DNA of 64,000 nt from JADGGM01 sp027307005 (GCA_035455745.1 DATIEP010000059.1:186001-250000); one strand, 5' to 3'; counted from the first letter of the stretch, positions 35,441-44,199 are shown. Numbers and translations are program-made. The notes: a model not told the origin generated them from the letters alone.

Positions 35441-36414
35441 GCACCGTGCTGCTCGAGCTGCTGCTCGCCGCATCGACGCTGCTGCCATCGCACGGCACGG
35501 TCAGAACCGATTCGCTGTGGTCGTCAGCGTTAGGCGTCACCAAGCATTATCTCGTGTACCTGCCGCCATCGTACGCAACGGATACGAGCCGGCGCTATCC
35601 GGTCGCGTACTATCTGCACGGCTATTCGGGCGACGAGACCAACTGGGTGAAGTTAGGCCATCTCGACGCCACGATGGACTCGTTGATCGCCGCCGGCGGT
35701 CCCGAGTTCATCGTCGTCATGCCCGACGGCGACAACAGCTGGTACACGACGTGGAATTCCATGGGCGATTACAGCGCCTGCAAGCGCGACATGACGCGCA
35801 AGGAGCCGGCATCGACGTTTTGTGTGCCGTGGCCGCACTACGACGACTACGTCGCGCGCGACCTCGTCCACCACGTCGACTCGGTGTACCGTACCATGCC
35901 CGATCGCGACCACCGCGCCATCGCGGGCTTGAGCATGGGCGGATTCGGCGCCGTGGATCTGGCGCTCCAGTATCCCGAGGTGTGGAGCGCCGCCGCGAGC
36001 CATTCGGGCACCCTGCAGTTGATGTACGCCGGCCCGCATCCGTACGCCGGGCACGACGTCTACGCCTCGAACCTGGAGCAGCTGCGACAGTCGATGGGCG
36101 ACGTCTGGCCCTCGCTCGAGCAGGCGTTAGGCAAAGACACCGCCGCCTGGCGCTCGCGCGATCCCCTGACGCGGGTCGAGCGGCTGCGCGACACCCACCC
36201 GGCGTTGATGCCGGCATTGTACTTCGATGTCGGAACCCAGGATCCTTGGGTGGATGAGAATCGTGCCTTCGACGCCGGACTGACGGCCTTGCACGTGCCC
36301 CACGAGTACCACGAGTACCCGGGCGCGCACACGTGGCTGTACTGGAGCGAGCACGTTGCGCAAAGCCTGGCGTGGATCGGGAAAAGGTTCGAGCACCCCA
36401 CCCGCGATAACTGA
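35437..36414 (+). CDS. secreted esterase (esterase-D/antigen-85-like fold) fused to the suf operon by overlap
   Basis: 325 residues. A hydrophobic N-terminal segment (STVLLELLLAASTLLPS) suggests secretion. YLVYLPPSYATD, VAYYLHGYSGDETNWV, FIVVMPDGDNSWYTTW, IAGLSMGGFGAVDLAL (the GxSxG nucleophile) and GAHTWLYWSEH (the catalytic His) place it in the putative esterase family (PF00756). TTG at 35437 overlaps the sufU stop as TTGA; GTG 35446 is an alternative. Its presence at the end of a suf operon is unusual and the link is unexplained. Confidence 0.75.
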   Translation: MSTVLLELLLAASTLLPSHGTVRTDSLWSSALGVTKHYLVYLPPSYATDTSRRYPVAYYLHGYSGDETNWVKLGHLDATMDSLIAAGGPEFIVVMPDGDNSWYTTWNSMGDYSACKRDMTRKEPASTFCVPWPHYDDYVARDLVHHVDSVYRTMPDRDHRAIAGLSMGGFGAVDLALQYPEVWSAAASHSGTLQLMYAGPHPYAGHDVYASNLEQLRQSMGDVWPSLEQALGKDTAAWRSRDPLTRVERLRDTHPALMPALYFDVGTQDPWVDENRAFDAGLTALHVPHEYHEYPGAHTWLYWSEHVAQSLAWIGKRFEHPTRDN

Positions 36415-36530
36415 GGACCTCCGTCCGGCGGAAGCACCGGCATGTCGTCGCGGCCCTTGACGACGGTCCCCGTTGGGCGAGATACTCTCAGCCTCCCGTT
36501 CCGCTCCCAGGCCAACCCGTGGAGGTCGAG

Positions 36531-36995
36531 ATGCGTGGCGTCAGGATCATCGCTTCCCTCGCACTTTTTTCCTGCGTTGTGGCACCGCGTCTCGCCGCGC
36601 AGGCGTCATCGGTCGACCCATGCTCGCTTCTCACCGTCGCCGAAGTGAACGCGGTGGTCGGCATGAAGTCGCTGCCGGGACGACCGTACCTGGGAAGCAA
36701 GATCATTTGCTTGTTTTCGCCGGACACGTCCGCGTTCAGCGATCAACCTGTCGTGAATCTCATGGTTCAGCAGGTTTACATGTTTCAGGGACAAAAGAAC
36801 ATGGGCCCGCATCCGGTGAGCGGTCTCGGTGATGAGGCCTATTGGACCGGAGGCGACAACTACGCGAAGCTCGAAGTCCGGAAGGGCAATCGCGCGTTCA
36901 GTGTGACGGTGACCGCGGGCAACACCGCAAAAACCGCGCAGCAGCTCGAGCAGATGGAAGAAGCCCTGGCCAAGAAGGTACTCGCGCGGTTCTGA
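36531..36995 (+). CDS. small secreted protein, DUF3558-like
   Basis: 154 residues from ATG 36531 with GGAGG upstream. A signal peptide (IIASLALFSCVVAPRLAAQ) is followed by VDPCSLLTVAEVNAVVG, the usual opening of small secreted proteins like DUF3558, then a compact beta-rich domain with YWTGGDNYAKLEVRKGN and a helical C-terminus (KTAQQLEQMEEALAKKVL). Function unknown. Confidence 0.7.
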   Translation: MRGVRIIASLALFSCVVAPRLAAQASSVDPCSLLTVAEVNAVVGMKSLPGRPYLGSKIICLFSPDTSAFSDQPVVNLMVQQVYMFQGQKNMGPHPVSGLGDEAYWTGGDNYAKLEVRKGNRAFSVTVTAGNTAKTAQQLEQMEEALAKKVLARF

Positions 36996-37067
36996 CGTCC
37001 TGATGGAGCGACGCCCGCGGTGTACTTCCGGCCGCGGCGAAACCGGTCGTCTGATCCGGCGAGCGCG

Positions 37068-37613
37068 TTAGGCGACCGCCTCTCCCTTCTCGCGAAACTC
37101 CTCGTACGCCAGGCGCAAGCGCTCGACGCACTGCGCGGCGAGCTCCGATGACGAATAGCCCGTGACGCTCGCGTCCTTCGGCTGCCAGACCCAGCTCGCT
37201 TGATCCGTGCCGGCCGCCACGAAGACCTCTTCCCAGAGCGCGGTTGCGGCCACCAGCGTGCGCGGCGCCGTCATGCGCTCGGGCAAGTGCTCTCCGCGCG
37301 GCGCCACGGAGCCGTGCCAGACGATGACGAGCAGATCGCCATCGGCAACCGAGTCTATGGTGCTGCGCAACCACGTAATCGTGAGCGCGACCGGCCCGAG
37401 CTGGACAATGCACCGGCCCGGCGAGAGCCGTTCCTTCGATTTCTGCTCCACTCCGGTGCCGGAGAGCGCCGCCACGCCGCGCACGACGTTCTCGGCAAGC
37501 ATCTCGAGCTCGTGCCTGCAGATGGCAAGCGCACGGTGTGAAGCCAGGAATGACGGACGATCGGCCCACAGCGGGCTTTCGGCCAGCGGACGCGCATTCG
37601 AGCTCTCGATCAT
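37068..37613 (-). CDS. hypothetical protein with a very strong ribosome site
   Basis: 181 residues, no signal peptide and no TM. The start ATG 37613 is preceded by TAAGGAGGTT, close to the full anti-Shine-Dalgarno complement, suggesting high expression. ICRHELEMLAENVVRGVAAL, LSPGRCIVQLGPVALTITWLR and DLLVIVWHGSVAPRGEH are the best-formed secondary elements. It has a helical C-terminus (LAAQCVERLRLAYEEFREKGE). The stop TAA is within a GTTAGGC motif. No family recognised. Confidence 0.6.
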   Translation of the reverse strand: MIESSNARPLAESPLWADRPSFLASHRALAICRHELEMLAENVVRGVAALSGTGVEQKSKERLSPGRCIVQLGPVALTITWLRSTIDSVADGDLLVIVWHGSVAPRGEHLPERMTAPRTLVAATALWEEVFVAAGTDQASWVWQPKDASVTGYSSSELAAQCVERLRLAYEEFREKGEAVA

Positions 37614-37736
37614 CGAACCTCCTTACGTGGATCGAGCGCCGGCTGGTCTGACTCGCGTCTGCCAACCGGCGCTCGACTTACCGGAGCGCGCACCACGAAC
37701 GGTGCGCGTCCGGTGAACGTGGGATCGTCGCGTTCT

Positions 37737-37949
37737 TTAGCGGGCCACTCGTGTCACGTTCTCGGCCGCCGGGCCCTTCTGGCCCTGCACGATGTCGAAC
37801 TCCACCGTCTCTCCTTCGGAGAGCGACTTGAAGCCTTCGCCTTGGATGGCCGAGTGGTGTACGAAGCAATCTTTCTGTCCGTCTGCGGGCGTGACGAAGC
37901 CAAAGCCCTTTGCATCGTTGAACCACTTTACTACGCCGGTCGTGCGCAT
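37737..37949 (-). CDS. cold-shock domain protein (CspA family)
   Basis: 70 residues. GVVKWFNDAKGFGFVTPADG carries RNP1, and CFVHHSAIQGEGF carries RNP2. The protein is a single OB-fold that binds single-stranded RNA or DNA and melts secondary structure. ATG 37949 has AGGAG upstream; the frame continues to 38063 as leader. The gene is preceded by a long leader (see next entry), as common for csp mRNAs. Confidence 0.93.
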   Translation of the reverse strand: MRTTGVVKWFNDAKGFGFVTPADGQKDCFVHHSAIQGEGFKSLSEGETVEFDIVQGQKGPAAENVTRVAR

Positions 37950-38341
37950 GATGTGCTCCTCGAAATTGATCTGTGCTGTGGTCGGAGCGCGGTCTTTCGA
38001 CCTGGTGCTGCACGAACCGACAACAACGTGCTCGTGACAACCCTCACGAAGGGGCGCCGTCAACTGACGGCAACGCCTGGAACAAAAAAAAGGCCCGCAA
38101 TCTGGCGGGCCCCAAATCCATATGCCTGAGGGCCGTGCGCTGGGCGCCGGCCGTACCTATCAAGCTAACACCGTGCGCTCCAAATTACAACGGTGCCTCG
38201 AACGTTGTGGCCCTCGCCTTTGGGACGGCGCCGGCACCCGGCCGTGCTCTCGCGCGCGCCCAGCTCGTTAGGCAGCGCCGAAGCCGCGATCCGCTGAGGC
38301 CCGGCGTTGGGCGGCTCCGCGATCGATGCGGCGCATTGGCG
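37950..38341. other. leader of the cold-shock gene and intergenic space, no gene supported
   Basis: About 390 bases between the cold-shock start and the ICMT-like gene stop, both on the minus strand. The stretch nearer the csp start is probably its long 5' untranslated leader. It contains one intrinsic terminator (38084-38111), which divides the upstream transcript from the csp leader, and one GTTAGGC motif at 38266-38273. No convincing open frame was seen in 38112-38341. Confidence 0.45.
38084..38111 (-). terminator. intrinsic terminator downstream of the ICMT-like gene
   Basis: On the minus strand, GGCCCGC, a 6-base loop, GCGGGCC, then eight T residues. This is a textbook rho-independent terminator, placed about 230 bp past the ICMT-like stop and before the cold-shock leader. 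Confidence 0.85.
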
Positions 38342-38929
38342 TCACCAGATGAGCGGCACCAATCGCTTCGTGCGCGCCCGATAGGCCGGATATGTCCCGG
38401 GAAACAACTCCAGCATGTAGCGCTCTTCCGTGCCGACGCGGAACAGAAAAATTGTCGTCACGATGATGAAGAAAGCTATCCCGAAGATCGAGCCGGTGAG
38501 CGCGGTGCCCAGGGTAGCGAGGGTGATGCCGGAGTAGATGGGGTGGCGAACGAACGCGTACGGCCCAGTGGTCACGAGCTCGTGTCCTTCCTTCACGGCC
38601 GGACTCGCGCTCCAGTTGCGCCCGAGATACAACCGCGCCCAAATCGCCACGGCGATGCCGAGCACCGTGAGCGCCACCCCGATCCACGCGAGCGATAACG
38701 AAGGCGTGAAGACCACCAGGCTGTTCGCCAGGTGATGCGTCGCCGACCTGTGACGGCGAAGCGCTCGGACGATCACGACGACGAGGATCGCGATGACGAG
38801 CATGCGCACCTGGTAGGCGCGGGCGAATCGCCCCCCTCGCACGTCGCGTTTGACGAAAAACGACAGACCTAACCAGACGAGAATGAACGCCGCCCAGCTC
38901 GCTATGATGACGCCGAGAAACGTGCTCAT
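38342..38929 (-). CDS. isoprenylcysteine carboxylmethyltransferase-family membrane protein
   Basis: 195 residues with about five hydrophobic segments. The conserved C-terminal part is present: LVTTGPYAFVRHPIYSGITLATLG (the RHPxYxG motif) and GTEERYMLELFPGTYPAYRAR (the second Glu/Tyr-rich motif). Prokaryotic members methylate lipids or unknown small substrates using SAM; the substrate is unknown. A strong intrinsic terminator lies downstream at 38084-38111. Confidence 0.8.
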   Translation of the reverse strand: MSTFLGVIIASWAAFILVWLGLSFFVKRDVRGGRFARAYQVRMLVIAILVVVIVRALRRHRSATHHLANSLVVFTPSLSLAWIGVALTVLGIAVAIWARLYLGRNWSASPAVKEGHELVTTGPYAFVRHPIYSGITLATLGTALTGSIFGIAFFIIVTTIFLFRVGTEERYMLELFPGTYPAYRARTKRLVPLIW

Positions 38930-38987
38930 GCGAGTGGCGCCGGGTTGGCCACCGCGACAACCACGTCGTTGTCTCGAGCGCGGGCGG

Positions 38988-39812
38988 TCATGATGCGTCC
39001 AACCGCCGGACGCAGTCGTGCAGGTCGCTGTTCAATTGGCGGTGATGGGTCACGAGAAGCGCGTGGGGCGCCCCTTCATAGACGCGCAGCTCGCTGCCGG
39101 CAATCATCTTTGCGACGCGCATTCCTGTCAGCGCGAGCGGCGCGGACCGATCCGCATCTCCGTGAATCACGAGCGTCGGCAGGGAGATGCCCGCCGTGTC
39201 CTGGCGCAGATCCGTCTCGGTGATCGTGTGGTTCATGGCGATGAGGGCCGGCAGCGATGCAGCCTCGCCCATACGTGCGATCCAGGCGACCGTCTCGTCG
39301 GAGGTCCTGGGCGTCACGATCAATCGCGCATTATCCGACAAGAATTTCGGCATGTCGGTGGTCCAGCTCGCGCGCCGTTTGGCGAACACGTCGGGATCGA
39401 TTCCGTCCGGATTGTCATGGGTCTTGAGAATGAACGGCAGCGCCGAGGAAATCAGCACGAGCGCCGCAACGCGGTCGTGCCCGTGCCGCCGCAGATAGCG
39501 CGCGATCTCGGCGGCGCCCATCGAATGTCCAACGAGGAGCGCATGGTGCACGTCGAGCGCGTCGAGGACCGCGGCGAGGTCGTCGGCAAGCGCATCGTAA
39601 TCGTAGCCGCATCCCGGGTCAGTGCTCCGCCCATGGCTTCGCTTGTCGTACACGACACACCGCGCGACGTCGCTGAGCGACGCCGTTTGATACTGCCAGA
39701 TGTCGGAGTGCGTGGCCCAACCGTGGATGAACACGACGGGTCGCCCTGTGCCCCACGAGCTGGCGTAGAGCTCTTCGCCGTCCCGCATGGCGATTCGGTG
39801 CGGATGTACCAT
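38988..39812 (-). CDS. alpha/beta hydrolase, haloperoxidase/epoxide-hydrolase-like
   Basis: 274 residues without signal peptide. PVVFIHGWATHSDIWQYQ (oxyanion HGW), VVYDKRSHGRSTDPGCG, LLVGHSMGAAEIARYL (nucleophile GHSMG), LVIHGDADRSAPL (catalytic Asp) and YEGAPHALLVTHH (catalytic His) give a complete triad. The family includes perhydrolases and esterases. Substrate unknown. It is transcribed toward the ICMT-like gene, 58 bp upstream of it. Confidence 0.8.
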   Translation of the reverse strand: MVHPHRIAMRDGEELYASSWGTGRPVVFIHGWATHSDIWQYQTASLSDVARCVVYDKRSHGRSTDPGCGYDYDALADDLAAVLDALDVHHALLVGHSMGAAEIARYLRRHGHDRVAALVLISSALPFILKTHDNPDGIDPDVFAKRRASWTTDMPKFLSDNARLIVTPRTSDETVAWIARMGEAASLPALIAMNHTITETDLRQDTAGISLPTLVIHGDADRSAPLALTGMRVAKMIAGSELRVYEGAPHALLVTHHRQLNSDLHDCVRRLDAS

Positions 39813-39908
39813 GTGCTGTTGTCGCCTTCGGTGCGAATGAGGACACTGACCCGTCGGCGAATGCAGCGCGGCCGGCAGGGGACCTACATGTGCAGCATAG
39901 CACGCGCC

Positions 39909-40991
39909 TCAGCACAAATGCACGGCCATCGCCTTGAAGGACGCGTAGATCCGTCCGCCGCGCGCCAACCCGAGCTCTTGCGCCGAGCGCGTGGTGAGCG
40001 CCGCGACGAGCACCACGCCGCCCACATCAACCGCCACTCGCGTGAGCGCGCCCAACGTCGCGATCTCGTCGATCGTACCGGCGAACTGGTTCCGCGCCGA
40101 CGTCGGACTCGGCTCCCGAGACAACACGATTTCCTCCGCCCGAATCACGGCGTGGGTCGCGCCATCGGCGGCATCGCCTACGGCATAGATGGTGAGGGGA
40201 CCGGCGCGGAATTCCAGCGACCGGTGTCCGTCCGGCACCGGGCGCGGGTCCCGCAGCTCGGCGCCCGCCGGAGCACCGTTGCCTAACGCGCGAACCGTTC
40301 CGGCGAACACGTTCTCGGCGCCGAGGAACTCGGCGACATACGGAGACGCGGGCCGCCGAAACACGTCATCTGGCGGCCCGGCCTGCAGCACCCGGCCGTG
40401 ATCGAGCAGGACCGCCACGTCGCCCAGCAACCCCGCCTCGGTGAAATCGTGCGTCACCTGCAGCACGGTGATGCCGAGCTCGCGGTGCAGCGCGCGCACC
40501 GTCCGCCGCGCGATCGTGCGCGACCGCGGGTCGAGGGCGCTGAACGGCTCGTCGAGCAACAACACCGACGGCCTAACGGCTAACGCGCGCGCGAGCGCCA
40601 CCAGCTGGCGCTCGCCTCCACTCAGCGCGGGCACGGGCCGGTCGTACAGCGCCCGAGCTCCGACGCGCTCGGCGATCTCGGTGGCGAACGCGGGATCCGC
40701 GGCGCCGTACGCCACGTTGCGCTCCACGCTCAAGTGCGGAAACAGGTAGCCATGTTGGTACACGATGCCCAACCGCCGATCCTCGGGCCGCTCGGCGGTC
40801 ACGTCGCGTCCGTCGAGCGCGACGCGCCCGGCGCGCGCCGCGATGACGCCGGCGATCGTCTCGAGCAAGGTCGTCTTGCCGGAACCGGCCGGTCCGATCA
40901 CGACGCCGTACTGCCCGTGCGGTACCGTGAACGTCACGTCCTGCAACCGGAACGTCCCGACGTGCGCGCCGAGCCCCGCGACCTCGATCAC
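39909..40991 (-). CDS. ABC ATPase of molybdate/tungstate importer
   Basis: 360 residues. Walker A GPAGSGKTT, signature LSGGERQ, Walker B LLLDEPFSALD and the switch VTHDFTEA are clear. The C-terminal ~130 residues look like a TOBE-containing regulatory part (VFAGTVRALG and NQFAGTIDEIATLGALTRVAVD) as in ModC/WtpC. GTG 40991 overlaps the permease stop (GTGA). Together with the two upstream genes it forms an oxyanion importer. Confidence 0.88.
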   Translation of the reverse strand: MIEVAGLGAHVGTFRLQDVTFTVPHGQYGVVIGPAGSGKTTLLETIAGVIAARAGRVALDGRDVTAERPEDRRLGIVYQHGYLFPHLSVERNVAYGAADPAFATEIAERVGARALYDRPVPALSGGERQLVALARALAVRPSVLLLDEPFSALDPRSRTIARRTVRALHRELGITVLQVTHDFTEAGLLGDVAVLLDHGRVLQAGPPDDVFRRPASPYVAEFLGAENVFAGTVRALGNGAPAGAELRDPRPVPDGHRSLEFRAGPLTIYAVGDAADGATHAVIRAEEIVLSREPSPTSARNQFAGTIDEIATLGALTRVAVDVGGVVLVAALTTRSAQELGLARGGRIYASFKAMAVHLC

Positions 40992-41821
40992 ACGTCCATT
41001 CCCGCGCCGTGATCCGGACGCAGTGCGCGCAGGGCGATCAGCGGGACGAGCGCCAGGATCGAGAGCACGGCGGCCACGGGCAGCGCCTCCGTTAGGCCGA
41101 AACCCGTGAACCGGTCGTAGGCGAGCACGCTCGCCACTTTCGGATTGTAGGTGAGAATCACGATCGCCCCGAACTCGCTCACGGCCCGCGCCCACATCAC
41201 CACGGCGGCGGCAATCAATCCGCGCATCGAGAGCGGCAGCGTCACCCGCCGGAATGCCCGCCACGCGGGATCGCCCAACGTTCGCGCCACGGACTCGTAC
41301 CTCGTATCCACGCGGGCGAACGCCTCCCGTGCAGCGCTGATGTAGAGCGGCGCCGACACGAACACCATCGCGCACACGATGCCGACCGGCGAGCCGGCCA
41401 CCTGGATGCCCGCGTGCAGCAGCGCCCGCCCAACGGCGCTGCCGCGTCCCAGGATCAACAGGAGCGCGATGCCGGCCACGGGATGCGGGATGAGCAGCGG
41501 CAGGTCGAGCACCGCGGCCACGACGGCCTTTCCGCGGAAGGCCCGTCGCGCCAACAAATACGCCAGCGGCGTGCCGCCTAACGCACCGGCGGCCATGGCC
41601 ACGGTGGCCGTCACCGCGGTGAGCCAGAGCGCGCCGCGGAGCTCGGCGTCCGTGAACAGCTCCGCCACACCCGACTGGCCGCCACCCGCAACAAGCCGCG
41701 CGATCGGCGCCACCAGAAACAGCAGAAAAATCGACCCGCACAACCCCGCCAGGATGCTCGCCGTGCGATGCGCCGCGAACGAGCGCGGAACGAATGGCGT
41801 CCGCGCGGCCGGATCCATCAC
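40988..41821 (-). CDS. ABC permease of molybdate/tungstate importer
   Basis: 277 residues with about six TM segments and the EAA-type loop EAFARVDTRYESVARTLG that contacts the ATPase. It resembles ModB/WtpB. It starts with GTG 41821 (or ATG 41818), overlapping the binding-protein stop, and ends in a 4-bp overlap with the ATPase. It forms the membrane channel of the importer. Confidence 0.88.
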   Translation of the reverse strand: MMDPAARTPFVPRSFAAHRTASILAGLCGSIFLLFLVAPIARLVAGGGQSGVAELFTDAELRGALWLTAVTATVAMAAGALGGTPLAYLLARRAFRGKAVVAAVLDLPLLIPHPVAGIALLLILGRGSAVGRALLHAGIQVAGSPVGIVCAMVFVSAPLYISAAREAFARVDTRYESVARTLGDPAWRAFRRVTLPLSMRGLIAAAVVMWARAVSEFGAIVILTYNPKVASVLAYDRFTGFGLTEALPVAAVLSILALVPLIALRALRPDHGAGMDV

Positions 41822-42768
41822 GGCGCCGATACCGCCGCCTGCACCGAGGCGGGCGCGCCGCGACCAATGATCACCGGCGTATCCAACGCGTCGAGCTTGT
41901 TCGCCCGCAACAGACGCCGCCCTTCGCGGGACAACAGGAAGGACACGAACGTCCTCGCCGCCGCCGGATGCGGAGCGCCGGTCGGAATCGACAGCGCATA
42001 CACGATGGGCTTGCCCTTGATCGTCAGCGTATCCTTGGGGGTCTTTCCCGCCACCTTCACCGTTGCCCGCGCATAGAGGTCGGTGTCCGCCGGCGTGCCG
42101 AGGTCGATCGCGGAAGGGAGCGTGACGTACCGCAGCTTGGTCGCCAGCGCGAGCGATTCGTACGACCAGATGTAATCGAACTCGCCGGCCTGCAACACGC
42201 CCACCAAATCTGCCTCTCTGGGCCGCACGTTTTTCGCCGGTGACAGCTTCATCAATTTGTCGTACAACCCGGGTTGGTCATAGTAGCGCTCCGCGAGTTG
42301 CATCGTGAGCAGCGTCCGATAGCCGTTCGGATCGAGATCCGGATTCGCCCGCCCGACCTGCACGCCGGGCCGCTGTAAGATCTGCGGCCAGTTCGTGCTG
42401 TCCACCTGCGACGCGAACTTCGACGTGTTCGTGAACGCGAGCACCATGCGGTTGCGCGCAAACTCGGCGTACCACGTCGTCTGACCGGGCACGAGCAGCT
42501 TCGGGAACACATCGTAGTCGGCCAGCACGACGACATCGGGAATTTCGTGCAGCTCGGTGAGCTTGCGCGCGATGTCGAGGCTGCCGCCGTTCTCCTGCTG
42601 AACGGTTACGTGCTGGTGCGCGGCGAAGGTGTCGAGCGCGGCGCGGATGGGAATGGCGACGCTCGCCGCGGTGTAGACCACGATCGCGCCGCTGCCGGAG
42701 GCCGGGGTTCTCCTGCCGCAGGAGGCGGCCACGGCGAAAACGACGGGAAGCACGAAGCGCACGCGCAC
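41818..42768 (-). CDS. wtpA: molybdate/tungstate-binding lipoprotein (WtpA/ModA-like)
   Basis: 316 residues. A lipoprotein signal (FVLPVVFAVAASCGRR, lipobox AASC) precedes a periplasmic-binding fold: IVVYTAASVAIPIRAAL, GGSLDIARKLTEL, PDVVVLADYDV and VGRANPDLDPNGYRTLLTMQLAERYY, which matches the GRxxPxxDPxGYR motif of WtpA tungstate/molybdate proteins. GTG 42768 is preferred; AGGAG lies upstream. Metal choice (Mo versus W) cannot be decided from sequence. Confidence 0.8.
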   Translation of the reverse strand: MRVRFVLPVVFAVAASCGRRTPASGSGAIVVYTAASVAIPIRAALDTFAAHQHVTVQQENGGSLDIARKLTELHEIPDVVVLADYDVFPKLLVPGQTTWYAEFARNRMVLAFTNTSKFASQVDSTNWPQILQRPGVQVGRANPDLDPNGYRTLLTMQLAERYYDQPGLYDKLMKLSPAKNVRPREADLVGVLQAGEFDYIWSYESLALATKLRYVTLPSAIDLGTPADTDLYARATVKVAGKTPKDTLTIKGKPIVYALSIPTGAPHPAAARTFVSFLLSREGRRLLRANKLDALDTPVIIGRGAPASVQAAVSAP

Positions 42769-42802
42769 GATGACTCGCTCCTGCCGTGAACGGAAGGAAG
42801 AC

Positions 42803-43075
42803 TCAGCTGTCGAGGATCTCGCGCTCGGCGCGCTCGACCAGGCGGTGGATCGACGCATTGACCCGGCGGTAGGCACGCGTCACCCGCTGCGCCTTTTCCG
42901 TTAGGCTCGCGCCGCCGCCGGTCGACCCGCCGGCGTGCCGCTCCACCAACGCCTGTCCAACGAGCGACTCGGCGCGCCTGATCCACGCCAGCGCGTGCCG
43001 ATAGCCGACGCCTAACGATGAAGCGGCAGCGCGGATCGATCCCCGGGTGTGGATCTCCTCCAAAGAGGATCGCAT
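42803..43075 (-). CDS. ModE-like DNA-binding protein without oxyanion domain
   Basis: 90 residues. RGSIRAAASSLGVGYRHALAWI is the ModE/LysR-type HTH, followed by RHAGGSTGGGASLTEKAQRV, the Gly-rich turn typical of ModE. The TOBE/molybdate-binding domain of full ModE is missing, so any metal sensing must occur elsewhere. It is the first gene of the importer operon, and a 20-bp palindrome lies 22 bp upstream of its start. Confidence 0.8.
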   Translation of the reverse strand: MRSSLEEIHTRGSIRAAASSLGVGYRHALAWIRRAESLVGQALVERHAGGSTGGGASLTEKAQRVTRAYRRVNASIHRLVERAEREILDS

Positions 43076-43096
43076 GGAGGCGGCGGGAGGCTGGCG

Positions 43097-43116
43097 TTGT
43101 TACCAAATGGTAACAA
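43097..43116. promoter_or_regulatory. 20-bp perfect palindrome upstream of the ModE-like gene
   Basis: TTGTTACCAAATGGTAACAA has 9-base arms around AA and is AT-rich in a GC-rich region. It lies between the divergent ModE-like gene (start 43075) and the ABC-2 ATPase (start 43231). A likely operator for the ModE-like protein, inferred from position and symmetry only. It does not match the E. coli ModE consensus closely. Confidence 0.55.
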
Positions 43117-43230
43117 CCAACGTGCAGCGATCCGGCCGCCCCGGCAAGGGCGCCGGCCGCCTCAGGCTGGAACCCTGCGACCCCGCAGCCGTATTGTTGT
43201 GGGGATGCTTCCCCCGCCCATGGACCCGCC

Positions 43231-44199
43231 ATGACCGTCGCTGTCGACATCGATCACGTCTCCAAACGCTTCGCCAACCACGTCGCCGTCCGCGACCTCT
43301 CGCTCCAGATTCCTACCGGCATGGTCTACGGTCTCCTCGGCCCCAACGGAGCCGGCAAGACCACCACCATTCGCATGGTGCTGGATGTCATCGAGCCCGA
43401 CACCGGCTCGATCCGGATTCTGGGTTCGCCTAACGGACAGCCCGGGGTCGTCGACCGCGTCGGCTACCTGCCGGAGGAGCGCGGCCTGTATCGCCGCATG
43501 ACGGTGCGGCGCGTGCTGCTGTTTCTGGCGCAGCTCAAGGGCGTGCCGGCCGCCGAAGCCGCGAAACGCATCGACGCGTGGCTCGACCGCCTGCAGCTGA
43601 TCACGCCCGAGCGCGACTGGGGCGACGCGCGCGTCGAAGAGCTGTCGCGCGGCATGCAGCAGAAGGTGCAGTTCATCGGCGCGCTGGTGCACGACCCAGT
43701 GGTGATGATCCTCGACGAACCGTTCAGCGCCCTCGACCCGATCAACGCACAAGCGCTCAAGGACATCATCATCGAGCTCAAGCACGCCGGCAAGACGGTG
43801 ATCTTCAGCACCCACCTGATGGAAAGCGCCGAGCGACTCTGCGACGCCGTGTGCATCATCGCCAACGGCCGGAAGCTCGTGGACGGCACGCTGGCCGACG
43901 TTCGACGGGCGCACGGCGTGCAGCAAGTGGCGCTCGCGCTGGAGGGCGGCTCGCACAACGGCGTCTCGCGCGTGCTCGCGGATCGCACGCTCGTCGCGCG
44001 CGTGGACGACTCGAACCAGATGATGGAGTTGGATCTGGCGCCGAAGGCCGACCCGCAGCATCTGCTGCGCGCGCTGATCGAGGCCGGAGCGATCGTCCAG
44101 CGATTCGAGCTCGTCCAGCCATCGCTGCACCGCGTGTTCGTGGACCGCGTCTCTGCGCTCTCGTCTAACGGAGAGACCACGGGAGCCGCAGATGCGTAA
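43231..44199 (+). CDS. ABC-2 exporter ATPase (NatA/EcsA-like)
   Basis: 322 residues. Walker A GPNGAGKTT, signature LSRGMQQKVQFIG, Walker B VVMILDEPFSALD and the switch FSTHLMESAE are present, followed by a ~100-residue C-terminal region. The ATPase partners the permease at 44192, with which it overlaps by 8 bp. NatA-type exporters extrude Na+, lipids or antibiotics; the substrate is unknown. Confidence 0.9.
   Translation: MTVAVDIDHVSKRFANHVAVRDLSLQIPTGMVYGLLGPNGAGKTTTIRMVLDVIEPDTGSIRILGSPNGQPGVVDRVGYLPEERGLYRRMTVRRVLLFLAQLKGVPAAEAAKRIDAWLDRLQLITPERDWGDARVEELSRGMQQKVQFIGALVHDPVVMILDEPFSALDPINAQALKDIIIELKHAGKTVIFSTHLMESAERLCDAVCIIANGRKLVDGTLADVRRAHGVQQVALALEGGSHNGVSRVLADRTLVARVDDSNQMMELDLAPKADPQHLLRALIEAGAIVQRFELVQPSLHRVFVDRVSALSSNGETTGAADA

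Noticed and set aside
39909..41867. 652-residue frame apparently fusing a permease and ATPase
   Set aside because: The N-terminal 290 residues are a different frame of the permease gene; the ATPase starts at GTG 40991 with a 4-bp overlap.
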